64,000 nt of DNA from Flavobacterium sp. AED. GTDB taxonomy: Bacteria > Bacteroidota > Bacteroidia > Flavobacteriales > Flavobacteriaceae. Position 1 is the first letter of the stretch, and each line of letters begins with the position of its first letter. Both the position numbers and the translations under genes were made by a program. Under the pieces are notes generated by a model. That model did no database searches. It was not told the DNA's origin and saw nothing but the letters and a program-made list of their open reading frames with translations. The DNA is taken from contig NZ_JSYM01000001.1 in assembly GCF_000812945.1 (NCBI RefSeq), forward strand, positions 558,001-622,000, written 5' to 3'. Shown here in pieces: positions 1-9,000 of this stretch.

Positions 1-129
1 GGTCAAAGAACTTGAAATTCTTTTTATGTGAGAAACGGACTCGATTGGTTCTCCTTTCAAAGCGATCATTGAAGTTACTTTCCACTCCCCGGTATTATCA
101 CCTATAAAATCGAAAATTGTAGTATTCAT
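1..129 (-). CDS. partial gene, N-terminal 43 residues only
   Basis: An open frame begins with ATG at 129 and runs off the left edge of the window without a stop. The visible residues start MNTTIFDFIGDNTGEWKV and I do not recognise the family. No signal peptide or membrane segment is visible. It lies downstream of the nitrate transport operon on the same strand but is separated from it by an intrinsic terminator (167-203), so it may be a separate unit. It could be another nitrate/nitrite gene, but nothing in the visible part shows this. Confidence 0.6.
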   Translation of the reverse strand, partial: MNTTIFDFIGDNTGEWKVTSMIALKGEPIESVSHIKRISSSLT

Positions 130-166
130 ATTGATTTATTTTTACAATTAATATTTAGGGTTGATA

Positions 167-203
167 CAAAAAATCCCTGAAATGGCTCAATATCTCAGGG
201 ATT
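167..203 (-). terminator. intrinsic terminator of the nitrate transport operon
   Basis: On the minus strand the arms AATCCCTGA and TCAGGGATT (172-180 and 195-203) form a perfect 9-bp stem, followed by a run of T. It sits about 40 bases after the stop of the transporter ATPase gene. Confidence 0.75.
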
Positions 204-240
204 CTTAACTTAACTAAACAAATTAAACTAAACCAAAAAA

Positions 241-1047
241 TTAACTTTTATACACCATCCCCATATCTTCAATAGAGAATTTATCGGTTAATAGGTGTAA
301 TAGTTTATCTCTTAACTCTATATATTCGGGCATTTTTACGATTTCGATTTTATTTCTTGGTCTTGGCAAATGAACCTCAACAATTTCTCTGATGGTTGAA
401 GCCGGGCCGTTATTCAATACCACAATTCTATCCGATAAAAACAATGCTTCTTCGATATCATGCGTAATCATTACGATCGTTTTGTCTCTGTTATTCAAGT
501 TCCATAATTTCAAAACTTCTAATTGCATGGTTCCCTTGGTAAGTGCATCCAAAGCCCCAAAAGGCTCATCCAATAATAAAACGCCAGGGTTTATAGAAAA
601 TGCTCTTGCGATTGCTACCCTTTGTTTCATTCCACCGGATAATTGCCCCGGTAATTTATCTTTGTGCTCGTATAAATTAACCATTTTAAGGTTTTTCTCT
701 ACGATTTCATGTTTTTCTTTTTTGGAACAATTCATTACAGAATCAACTGCTTGAAAAATGTTTTGGTCCACAGTTAACCAAGGTAACAAGGAATAATTTT
801 GAAAAACAATTCCACGATCTGGTCCCGGTCCTTTTATTTTTTGATTGTCTAATTCAACCGTTCCGCCTGTTGGCGTAATCATTCCTGCAATAGCATTCAT
901 AATTGTTGATTTCCCACATCCTGAATGCCCAATGATGGATACAATTTCTCCTTTTTTGATAGAAAGATTAATATCTCTTACTGCAATATATTTTCCTTTT
1001 GGAGTTGGAAACGAAATTTCCAAATCTTTGATTTCTAAATAGCTCAT
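241..1047 (-). CDS. nitrate-type ABC transporter ATP-binding protein (NrtC/NrtD/SsuB family)
   Basis: Cytoplasmic ATPase that would power the NrtA/NrtB importer. The 268-residue protein has the full ABC set: Walker A GHSGCGKST, signature LSGGMKQRVAIARA, Walker B LLLDEPFGALD and the H-loop in ITHDIEEA. The start at 1047 (MSYLEIKDLEIS) is preferred over a longer frame from 1116 because the longer version would overlap the permease stop at 1067 and adds 23 residues unlike the family. It is the last gene of the leftward operon porin-nrtA-nrtB-nrtC. It lacks the NrtA-like C-terminal domain of cyanobacterial NrtC, so it is the short NrtD/SsuB type. Substrate is inferred from the adjacent nitrate reductase; sulfonate or taurine transporters share this fold. 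Confidence 0.9.
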   Translation of the reverse strand: MSYLEIKDLEISFPTPKGKYIAVRDINLSIKKGEIVSIIGHSGCGKSTIMNAIAGMITPTGGTVELDNQKIKGPGPDRGIVFQNYSLLPWLTVDQNIFQAVDSVMNCSKKEKHEIVEKNLKMVNLYEHKDKLPGQLSGGMKQRVAIARAFSINPGVLLLDEPFGALDALTKGTMQLEVLKLWNLNNRDKTIVMITHDIEEALFLSDRIVVLNNGPASTIREIVEVHLPRPRNKIEIVKMPEYIELRDKLLHLLTDKFSIEDMGMVYKS

Positions 1048-1066
1048 AATAGTTATTTTTATTTGG

Positions 1067-1960
1067 TTAAGCTTTGTAAGCCACTTTGTTTTCGATATAA
1101 GTAAATAATTTGTCAAAAAGTAATCCTACAACACCTATGATAATGATGGCTGATATCACTTTTTCTAAGCTCAATGCATTCCAGCTGTCCCAAACAAAGA
1201 ACCCAATTCCTGCACCACCAGATAACATTTCACCGGCTACAATTACTAACCAAGCTACACTGATACTCAAACGCAATCCTGTAATGATATGAGGCAAACT
1301 GTACGGAATTAGAATTTTGGTCAGGTAACGCATTTTAGAAAAACCAAAAGCTTTAGCTACGTTTTTATGATCTTGTGGAATCGACGCCACACCAAAAGAG
1401 GTATTGATAAGTGTAGACCACAATGAGGTAATAAAAACAATAAATATAGTTGCCATACCGGTATCTTTAAACACAACCAAACCAATAGGGAACCACGCTA
1501 ACGGAGAAACTGGTTTTAAAAGCTGAACAATTGGATAGAAAATTTGTTTGCATATTGAACTTGCTCCCATCAATATCCCAATTGGAATAGCGACTAATGA
1601 ACCCAATAAAAATCCCATCAATACTGTTTTTATTGAACTGAATAATTGCAATCCAATTCCTTTATCATTTGGTCCGTAATCATAAAAAGGATCGCGAATC
1701 ATTTCGTATAAAACAGTTAATGTAGCTTTTGGATCAGGAAGAGCACCTTTAGTATAATAACTTAATAAGCTCCAAAATCCTCCAAAAACAAACAAACCTA
1801 CTCCTGCCAAAAGCAATGATTTCATTTTTAGCAGCATCATTTGGCCAAACAATTTTATTTTTAAATTTTTGGCTATTTCCCCATTTGAGTTTTCAATTGA
1901 AATACTTTTTACTTGCTCAATGGCATCCATTGTTAATGTATCTTTATCAGACATATTCAT
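1067..1960 (-). CDS. nrtB: nitrate-type ABC transporter permease (NrtB family)
   Basis: Inner-membrane channel subunit of the putative nitrate importer, 297 residues. Several hydrophobic segments are visible between about residues 50 and 285, and the cytoplasmic coupling (EAA-like) loop is seen in AFGFSKMRYLTKILIPYSLP. The length fits the NrtB/SsuC/TauC group of BPD_transp_1 permeases. Nineteen bases separate its stop from the ATPase start, consistent with co-translation from one mRNA. Met-3 is an equally possible start. Nitrate specificity is inferred from context. Confidence 0.88.
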   Translation of the reverse strand: MNMSDKDTLTMDAIEQVKSISIENSNGEIAKNLKIKLFGQMMLLKMKSLLLAGVGLFVFGGFWSLLSYYTKGALPDPKATLTVLYEMIRDPFYDYGPNDKGIGLQLFSSIKTVLMGFLLGSLVAIPIGILMGASSICKQIFYPIVQLLKPVSPLAWFPIGLVVFKDTGMATIFIVFITSLWSTLINTSFGVASIPQDHKNVAKAFGFSKMRYLTKILIPYSLPHIITGLRLSISVAWLVIVAGEMLSGGAGIGFFVWDSWNALSLEKVISAIIIIGVVGLLFDKLFTYIENKVAYKA

Positions 1961-2044
1961 TACTTTTTAATTTAATTCTATCTTTTTTTTTCTAATCTTG
2001 AAGTGGGGGCAAAAAACCAAACTTTTTCTACCGAATCAAACTAT

Positions 2045-2067
2045 ATCCCTCCCACTTGAAGAGGGAT
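2045..2067 (-). other. hairpin between nrtA and nrtB
   Basis: The 144-base gap between nrtA and nrtB holds arms ATCCCTC and GAGGGAT around a 9-base loop. There is no T-run after it on the minus strand. A processing or stabilising hairpin that raises expression of the binding protein over the membrane subunits is possible but is only inferred. Confidence 0.4.
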
Positions 2068-2104
2068 AAAATCGATTCTTTTTAAGCTTATTAATTTTGA
2101 AAAT

Positions 2105-3334
2105 CTATCTTTTGACAACTTTTAAGTACCCTGCTGGGTTTGATGGGTCAAAAACAGTTTTATCCATAGTAAGAGAAAAAGGTTTCATATCATCATTTGG
2201 AATTTTCACTTTCATGCTCTTTGCTACTTCTTCATATAAATCTTGCAAGACCAATTTATCAGCAATTGCTTTATAATTAGGAGCTTCTTTCAAATATCCA
2301 AATCGTACGAATTGTGCCATCGCCCAAATTGCGTAGGATTTACGAGGATAATTTACCATTCCGCCTTTGTAAAACAACATGTAGTTATTAGAATATACTT
2401 CAGTTCCTTGGTTGCAACCTAAATTATAATCTCCCATCAATCTTGATTCGATAACATCAGCCGGAGCATTTACATAAGGTGCTCTACCAATAATCGCTGC
2501 TGCTTTTTTACGATTGGCTGGGTTGTCCAACCAGATACAAGCTTCCATAATGGCTTTCATTACTTTTTTAAGGTCTTCCCTACGTTTTGAACTAAATTCC
2601 TTATTGACAACCAATGCTTTTTCCGGATGATCTTTCCAAATATCTTGTGAAGCAATTTGAGTAAAACCAATTCCTTGTTTTACAGCAACTCCACCCCAAG
2701 GCTCCCCTACACAATATCCATCCATGTTACCTACTTTCATGTTAGCAACCATTTGCGGAGGAGGAATTGTAATGATTTTTACCGCTTTTTGATTCAAACC
2801 TGCAATAGACATCCAGTTACGCAACCATAAATCATGCGTTCCACCAGGGAAAGTCATAGCAAAGGTCACTTCTTTCTCCGCTTTTAATTTTGCAGCTACC
2901 ACTGGTGCCACTTTATTCATTTGCTTAAAACCTACTTTTCCACAAAAATCATTAGAAAGTGTTATGGCTTGACCGTTTACGCTTAGCATCATCGCAATCA
3001 TCATTTCAGATCCTGCTTTTCCTCCTACTCCAGTGTACACTGAAAAAGGCATGGTATATAAACAATGTGCTCCGTCTAATTCGCCTGTTAGAATTTTGTC
3101 ACGAACATTCGCCCATGAAGATTCTTTGGTTACTACAACCTCAACACCATATTTCTTGAACAGCCCTAGTTCTTTTGCCATAACAATTGGAGAACAATCC
3201 GTTAAGGGAATAAACCCTAATCGTACTGGATCATTTTGAGCACTTATTGTTGTAAAGGCCGAACTCAATACTACTAACAAGGTCAACATAACTCTTTTGA
3301 AAACCCTTGTTATTTGTTTATTTGAATTTTTCAT
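2105..3334 (-). CDS. nrtA: periplasmic nitrate-binding protein of ABC transporter (NrtA family)
   Basis: Captures nitrate in the periplasm and delivers it to NrtB. The 409-residue precursor begins with a basic region and a hydrophobic stretch ending near TISAQ at about residue 33, a Sec signal peptide with signal peptidase I-type cleavage. No lipobox is seen, unlike cyanobacterial NrtA. The mature part starts with the family sequence RLGFIPLTDCSPIVMAKELG and contains the ligand-pocket region YCVGEPWGG. Length and motifs fit NrtA/NasF (NMT1-like, type II binding fold). Bicarbonate-binding CmpA is a close relative; nitrate is favoured because of the neighbouring reductase. Confidence 0.9.
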   Translation of the reverse strand: MKNSNKQITRVFKRVMLTLLVVLSSAFTTISAQNDPVRLGFIPLTDCSPIVMAKELGLFKKYGVEVVVTKESSWANVRDKILTGELDGAHCLYTMPFSVYTGVGGKAGSEMMIAMMLSVNGQAITLSNDFCGKVGFKQMNKVAPVVAAKLKAEKEVTFAMTFPGGTHDLWLRNWMSIAGLNQKAVKIITIPPPQMVANMKVGNMDGYCVGEPWGGVAVKQGIGFTQIASQDIWKDHPEKALVVNKEFSSKRREDLKKVMKAIMEACIWLDNPANRKKAAAIIGRAPYVNAPADVIESRLMGDYNLGCNQGTEVYSNNYMLFYKGGMVNYPRKSYAIWAMAQFVRFGYLKEAPNYKAIADKLVLQDLYEEVAKSMKVKIPNDDMKPFSLTMDKTVFDPSNPAGYLKVVKR

Positions 3335-3365
3335 TTTATTTGTTTTAAAAATTGAATACTATAAT

Positions 3366-4817
3366 TTATTTTTTAGCTAAAAAGTTAGGTTTAATATTTA
3401 GCATCACATAAGCAAATTGTGGGCTAAGATCAGGGTTTGTAACATTTTTAACTGCTGCAGAAGCCATTGAATTGGTTGCTTTCATGAAAGAATATCCAGC
3501 TTCGATGTTGATCATTTTAGTTAAATTATATTTTACTAGCATATCTACCTCAGTACCTAAATAAGAACTTAATTTCCCTCCTGCTCCATTAGATAATGTA
3601 TTCGCAGCTTCAAATCCATGAACATCTAATAGTAAAGTAAGATTGTCTCTCATATTGTATTTTGCTTTGAAGAAGTAGTTTAACAATCCTTGTTTTCCAA
3701 AACCATTCGCAGCGTAGAAATAATCCATACTTCCCCAGAATTTGTGAGGTGTACCGTAAAGTGGGTCAAAACGATTGTTGTCAGTTGTCGCAGTAACAGC
3801 TTTTGTACCGTCATCACCAGATAAATAATCAATACCAGGTCCTACAAATAATTTTCTTCCTACTTGTAATGTTGATGTTATCGAAGCTAGATTAGCACTA
3901 ATAGATCTTCCGTCTTTGTCATGTCCTCCTTGGTGATATGCACTTCCAGTTAGATTAAATTTTCTGGTAACATTAGTATTAAAGTAAAAACCAGCAGTAT
4001 TACGACTCCATACTCCTTCTCCATATACTTTAGTCGTTACTGCAGGTGTTCCAGAAGTTACATTAGTATATTTATTAAAGTCATCTTTAAAGAATAAAAA
4101 CGAAATATCACCAAAGGAAAGTTTCTTTCCTAAATACGCATATTGAAATGATTTGTACATGGTTCCAATCCCATTAGTACCAGCGCCATAAGCAGCATTT
4201 GTTCCGTTATAAACTGTTCCTGTATTAAGCTCTTTATTTTGGTTAAAAGCAGCTCCAACATCAGCAATCCAACCTTTATTTGCAAATTTGAATACAATCG
4301 CATCGTGTCTTCTACCTTGTTGTAACCAATCTAAACCTCCCAATACTTTTTGGTCATCATAAGAAATTTCTTGACGTCCTATTTTTAAGGATAAATTTTG
4401 AATTTTACTTATCGTGTCATTTAACATAATCTCTCCCCAAGCTTCATTTAACATGACGCCATTATTTGCTTCAGTAGTTGTTCTGTTTATAGAAGAAGCA
4501 TCTTGACCCCAAACGCGCACGTCTTGTAAAGACATAAATACTTTAAATCTATATCCTGTGAATCCTAAATTTAATCGTGCTCTTTGAGAATTGAACAATG
4601 CTGCTTTTTCCCCATCTTTTTGCAAAGTTCCTTGTCCCGCTCTAATTTCAGTTCTTTCTCTAATTTGACCTGTTGCGGTTAATTGAGCTTTCGCTTCATT
4701 GTGGCTTAAAAAGGTTAAGGCGATGCCTAAGAAAATAGATTTTGAAAGATTTGCACTTGAAATGCTCCCTTTTTTTAAACCTTGAATATTTAGTAATGTG
4801 GTTTTAATCTTTTGCAT
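3366..4817 (-). CDS. outer-membrane beta-barrel porin, alginate-export-like
   Basis: The 483-residue protein has an N-terminal signal segment ending near HNEAKAQ (about residue 45), then alternating beta strands throughout and an aromatic-poor C-terminal strand ending in a lysine pair. The pattern resembles the alginate-export (AlgE-like) barrel family. It is the first gene of the nitrate transport operon, with only 31 bases to nrtA, so it probably serves as an outer-membrane pore for nitrate rather than alginate export. The promoter with a 24-base palindrome lies directly upstream. Specific substrate is inferred from context. Confidence 0.8.
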   Translation of the reverse strand: MQKIKTTLLNIQGLKKGSISSANLSKSIFLGIALTFLSHNEAKAQLTATGQIRERTEIRAGQGTLQKDGEKAALFNSQRARLNLGFTGYRFKVFMSLQDVRVWGQDASSINRTTTEANNGVMLNEAWGEIMLNDTISKIQNLSLKIGRQEISYDDQKVLGGLDWLQQGRRHDAIVFKFANKGWIADVGAAFNQNKELNTGTVYNGTNAAYGAGTNGIGTMYKSFQYAYLGKKLSFGDISFLFFKDDFNKYTNVTSGTPAVTTKVYGEGVWSRNTAGFYFNTNVTRKFNLTGSAYHQGGHDKDGRSISANLASITSTLQVGRKLFVGPGIDYLSGDDGTKAVTATTDNNRFDPLYGTPHKFWGSMDYFYAANGFGKQGLLNYFFKAKYNMRDNLTLLLDVHGFEAANTLSNGAGGKLSSYLGTEVDMLVKYNLTKMINIEAGYSFMKATNSMASAAVKNVTNPDLSPQFAYVMLNIKPNFLAKK

Positions 4818-4843
4818 AATCGTATGTTTTAATTAGTATGAAG

Positions 4844-4876
4844 CAAATTTACGTAAGTACTAATACTTACGTACAA
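4844..4876 (-). promoter_or_regulatory. promoter and palindromic operator of the nitrate transport operon
   Basis: On the minus strand TTG (4876-4874) and TAAATTTG (4851-4844) form a Bacteroidota-type -33/-7 pair 22 bases apart. The spacer is filled by a perfect inverted repeat at 4850-4873: TACGTAAGTA, 4-base spacer CTAA, TACTTACGTA. The core TAAGTA-N4-TACTTA recurs exactly upstream of moeA. Six-base arms with a 4-base spacer fit the Crp/Fnr operator geometry. Its placement between the promoter elements suggests repression or altered promoter geometry; this is inference. Confidence 0.7.
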
Positions 4877-5160
4877 TATAAAAAACAGATACAAATAGCT
4901 TTTTAACACGATAAAACAAGGAAGTAAAACAGTTTATTTTATGCGAAAAAGCAGTAAATAACGCGCAACGCAACTATAGCTTGACTTGAGAAGAATTAAA
5001 TACGTAGAAAAAAATACGCACTTATAAAATTTGATTGGGTAGTAGTTTGATAATTGACTTTAAAAGGTGGTGAAATCAATTATCGTGTGAAAAATGAAAT
5101 ACTTAAAAAAGAATAGGAAGGGTAGAAAACATAATAAGCATAAAAAACAGCAATCTAAAT

Positions 5161-5865
5161 CTAAAGGTATTTGTGTTCCTGTATTTCGGACTTTAATTTA
5201 TCGGTATTAGTTAATCCAATTTTCTTACCGACGGCTTTAATAAGCAACTCTTTTTTTAAGCTCGAAATCACCCGTATCACTTGCTCTTCGGTGGTTCCTG
5301 CAAAATCGGCAATTTCTTTTCTGGACAAATCAAGTCCTATTACACCATTTGACTGACCAAATTTTCTATGAATATATAATAAGGTATCAATTACTCTTTC
5401 ACGCACATTCATATGTGCAATTTTGCGAATATTATTCTCGCTTTTATTCAGTTCTTCAGCATAAAACAGCATTAAATCAAAGGTAAACTCAGGAACATTA
5501 TGAAGTATTTCCAGCATATCTTCATTGCTGAAATTACATAACACTGTGTTTTCTAAAGCATAAGCCCCAATAAGATAGCGCTTACTGGTACCAAAACCTC
5601 TAAACCCAATTGTATCGCCATCCTTTGTTAATCGTACAATTTGTTCTCTTCCGTTGATACCTGTTTTTACAGTCTTTACCTTTCCTTTGTAAATAAAGTA
5701 CAAACCTTGAATTGGCGCACCTTCAATGATGAATTGTTGTGATTTTTTACAAGTAAAACTACGCTTTCTATCGATGTAACTTTTCATTTGTTCTAAATGA
5801 AGGTGCTTTTTAATGAAACAATTTTCATTTATGCAGCTACTACAAGTGGTTAATTCTTCTTTCAT
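5161..5865 (-). CDS. Crp/Fnr family transcription regulator
   Basis: A 234-residue regulator with an N-terminal cyclic-nucleotide-binding fold (about residues 30-145) and a C-terminal winged helix whose recognition region includes SRKEIADFAGTTEEQVIRVIS. The N-terminus carries closely spaced cysteines (C8, C11, C16; CSSCINENC), with further cysteines in SFTCKK and TVLCNF. These could bind an Fe-S cluster as in Fnr, so redox or NO sensing is possible. It sits between the nitrate transport operon and the divergent nitrate reductase gene, both of which have TAAGTA/TACGTA inverted repeats upstream, making it their likely regulator. cAMP binding cannot be judged. Confidence 0.88.
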   Translation of the reverse strand: MKEELTTCSSCINENCFIKKHLHLEQMKSYIDRKRSFTCKKSQQFIIEGAPIQGLYFIYKGKVKTVKTGINGREQIVRLTKDGDTIGFRGFGTSKRYLIGAYALENTVLCNFSNEDMLEILHNVPEFTFDLMLFYAEELNKSENNIRKIAHMNVRERVIDTLLYIHRKFGQSNGVIGLDLSRKEIADFAGTTEEQVIRVISSLKKELLIKAVGKKIGLTNTDKLKSEIQEHKYL

Positions 5866-5947
5866 GGCTAAAATTTAAAATTGTTCCCAAAATGATTTAG
5901 TACTAAATATTTATTTTACCCAAAAATATAAAATAAAATCCAAATAA

Positions 5948-5973
5948 TACGTATTAATACGTAAAAATACTTA
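5948..5973 (+). promoter_or_regulatory. tandem half-site operator upstream of the nitrate reductase gene
   Basis: Three half-sites lie in a row with 4-base spacers: TACGTA-TTAA-TACGTA-AAAA-TACTTA. The first two form a perfect 16-base palindrome (5948-5963). The last two form an imperfect site sharing AAAA-TACTTA with the moeA operator. The array lies between the crp-like gene and the reductase, 71-96 bases before the reductase start, an activator-like position. Confidence 0.65.
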
Positions 5974-6043
5974 TTTTTACACTTTCGTAAGATAGAAACA
6001 GATCAATATACTAAGCTTTCATTATTAATAAAGAAATTCAATA

Positions 6044-9000
6044 ATGCAAAATTCAGAAATCAAAACTACGTGTTCCTATTGTGGAGTAGGATGCGGAATT
6101 ATAGTAACCAATGATTCTAAAAATGGAGTCACCGTTACAGGCGATAAAGACCATCCAGTGAATAGAGGTATGCTTTGTTCTAAAGGGATGAACCTTCATT
6201 ATGTAGTCAACGATACTTCAGACAGGATTCTTTATCCAGAAATGAGATGGAGTAAGTCCCACCCTATGGAAAGAGTGAGCTGGGATACTGCTTTGGATCG
6301 TGCAGCAGCAGTCTTTTCTTCTATCATAAAAAAACATGGTCCTGACAGTGTTGGGTTTTATATTTCTGGACAATGCCTTACTGAAGAATATTACTTGGTA
6401 AACAAACTGGTAAAAGGATTCCTGAAAACCAATAATATCGATACCAACTCCCGTTTGTGCATGAGTTCAGCGGTGGCTGGTTACAAAAAAACATTTGGTG
6501 AAGATTCTGTACCAATCGCTTACGACGATATTGAACTGGCAGATACTTTTTTGATAACAGGAGCTAATCCTGCTTGGTGTCACCCTATTCTTTTTAGAAG
6601 AATCGAACAACACAAGGAAAAAAATCCAAAAACAAAAATCATTGTAGTTGATCCTCGAAAAACAGATTCGGCTTTAGCTGCCGATTTGCACTTACAAATC
6701 ATTCCAGGTACTGACATTATTTTATATCATGCTTTGGCCAAAAGGTTAATCGAAAAAGGATATGCCGACAATGATTTCATTAAAAATCATACTGAAAATT
6801 TCAAATTATATAAAGACCTTGTTATTTCCAGTTCCTTAGAAAAAGCTTCTAAACTTTGTGGCGTTCCTTTGAATGACATCAAATTAGCAGCTGAAATCAT
6901 TGGTAAAGCCAAAGGATTTCTTTCGTTATGGGCAATGGGACTCAATCAAAGTGCTATTGGCGTAGATAAAAATACCGCTTTACTGAACCTTTCTTTATTA
7001 ACTGGACAAATAGGAAAACCAGGCTCCGGGCCTTTTTCATTGACTGGACAACCAAATGCTATGGGTGGTCGTGAAGTAGGCGGAATGGCTAATTTACTTG
7101 CTGTACATAAAGAATTAAACAATCCGGTACATCGTAAAGAAGTAGCTGATTTCTGGGGAGTTGATGGTATATCCGAAAAACCGGGATTGACGGCGACAGA
7201 GATGTTTGATGCTTTAGAATCTGGAAAAATGAAAGCGATTTGGGTTATTTGTACCAATCCAATGGTAAGTTTACCCGATTCTCGCAGAGTGGAAAAAGCG
7301 CTGGCAAATGCCAAATTTGTTGTGGTTCAGGATATTTCTCATAATGCCGATACCTCAAAATTTGCCGATTTATTATTGCCGGCAGCAGGTTGGTTAGAGA
7401 AAGAAGGAACCATGACCAATTCTGAAAGACGAATTTCTTATTTGCCGAAAGGCATCAATGCACCGGGAGAAGCGCTCCCGGATGTTGAAATTCTGACTCG
7501 TTTTGCTAAAAAAATGAATTTTACCGGGTTCAATTTCAATAGTACCGAAGATATTTATAAGGAACATTGTCTAATGACAAAAAACACCAACATAGATATT
7601 TCCTTTCTAAATTATAATCGTCTAAAAAACGAAGGCACTTTTCAATGGCCTGTTCCTGATTATGGACATCCCGGAACACCTCGTTTATTTACCGATAAAA
7701 AATTCTATACGCCTTCGCAAAAAGCGATTTTTAATATCCCAACGGCTATTGAAAATACTTCGGAACAACCTAATGATACGTTTCCATATATTCTTACCAC
7801 GGGTCGTATAAGAGACCAATGGCATACGATGACTAAAACTGGTAAAGTGTCTCGATTGATGACGCATATCCCAAGTCCTGTGCTTGAAATAAATCCTATT
7901 GATGCCTACAAAGCGTCCATAAATAACGGAGATATTGTTGTGGTAACCAGTAAAAACGGGACCGTTCGTGTAAAAGCAAAAGTGGCTGATACTATTAGAG
8001 AAGGGGTTGTTTTCTTGCCAATGCACTGGGGAAAACAATTGGAAAATGATTTGAACAGAACTAATAATTTAACAAACACACTTGTAGATCCTGTATCAAA
8101 AGAGCCCGATTTTAAGTTTACCACTGTTTCTGTTGCCAAATATGTAAAACCTTTCGAAAAAATCGCGGTTGTAGGTGCTGGAGCAGCAGCTTTCCGATTC
8201 ATTCAAAACTACAGGGAAATCAATACTTCTGATGAAATTATTGTTTTTTCAAATGAAGAAAATCCATTTTACAACAGGGTTTTATTACCGGAATACGTAA
8301 CTGCGGAGCTTTCTTGGGAACAGCTTTTGAAAATAAAAGACGAAGCTTTAAGTAAGCTAAATATCACTATGAAATCAGGTGTTTCAATTGATAATATCAA
8401 CACCAAAGAAAATATAATTCTCGATAGTGATGGCATCACCCATACTTTTGATTCTTTAATATTAGCAACCGGAAGCCGACCTTTTATTCCTGAAAATGCT
8501 CAATTGCATTTGCCGGGACGATTCACCATCAGAAAAAAAGAAGATGCGGACCGATTAAAAAACTATCTGGATGATACTAATTTAGTTCCCGAAGAGCAAC
8601 ATGTAGTTATCGTAGGTGGTGGATTATTAGGATTAGAATTGGCTGCAGCCTTAAAACATAAAAAAGTAAAAATCACGATAATTCAAAGGGCTTCCCGATT
8701 AATGGAACGTCAATTGGACCGAATTTCGAGTAAATTACTTGCCGAAGAAGTACAGCTTCGTGATATTCAAATTTATTTTGATAATGAAGTCAGTACCGTA
8801 TTCGAAACAGACAATCCAAACGAAATAGAAATTGCCCTAAAAAGTGGTCGAATTATAACTGCCAATGCCATCGTTTATACCATTGGTACTATTCCAAATA
8901 TAGAATTAGCCAAAGAATCAGGAATATCCTGTGGACGTGGTGTAAAAGTAAATCAGTATTTACAATCGTCGAATCCAAATGTATTTGCCATTGGTGAAAT

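Noticed and set aside
1048..1116. 23-residue N-terminal extension of the nrt ATPase gene
   Set aside because: It overlaps the permease stop, is not like ABC ATPases, and the internal ATG at 1047 begins right at the conserved domain.
7685..8202. Two open frames on the minus strand inside the nitrate reductase gene
   Set aside because: They overlap conserved domains of the 1170-residue protein and show no family features.
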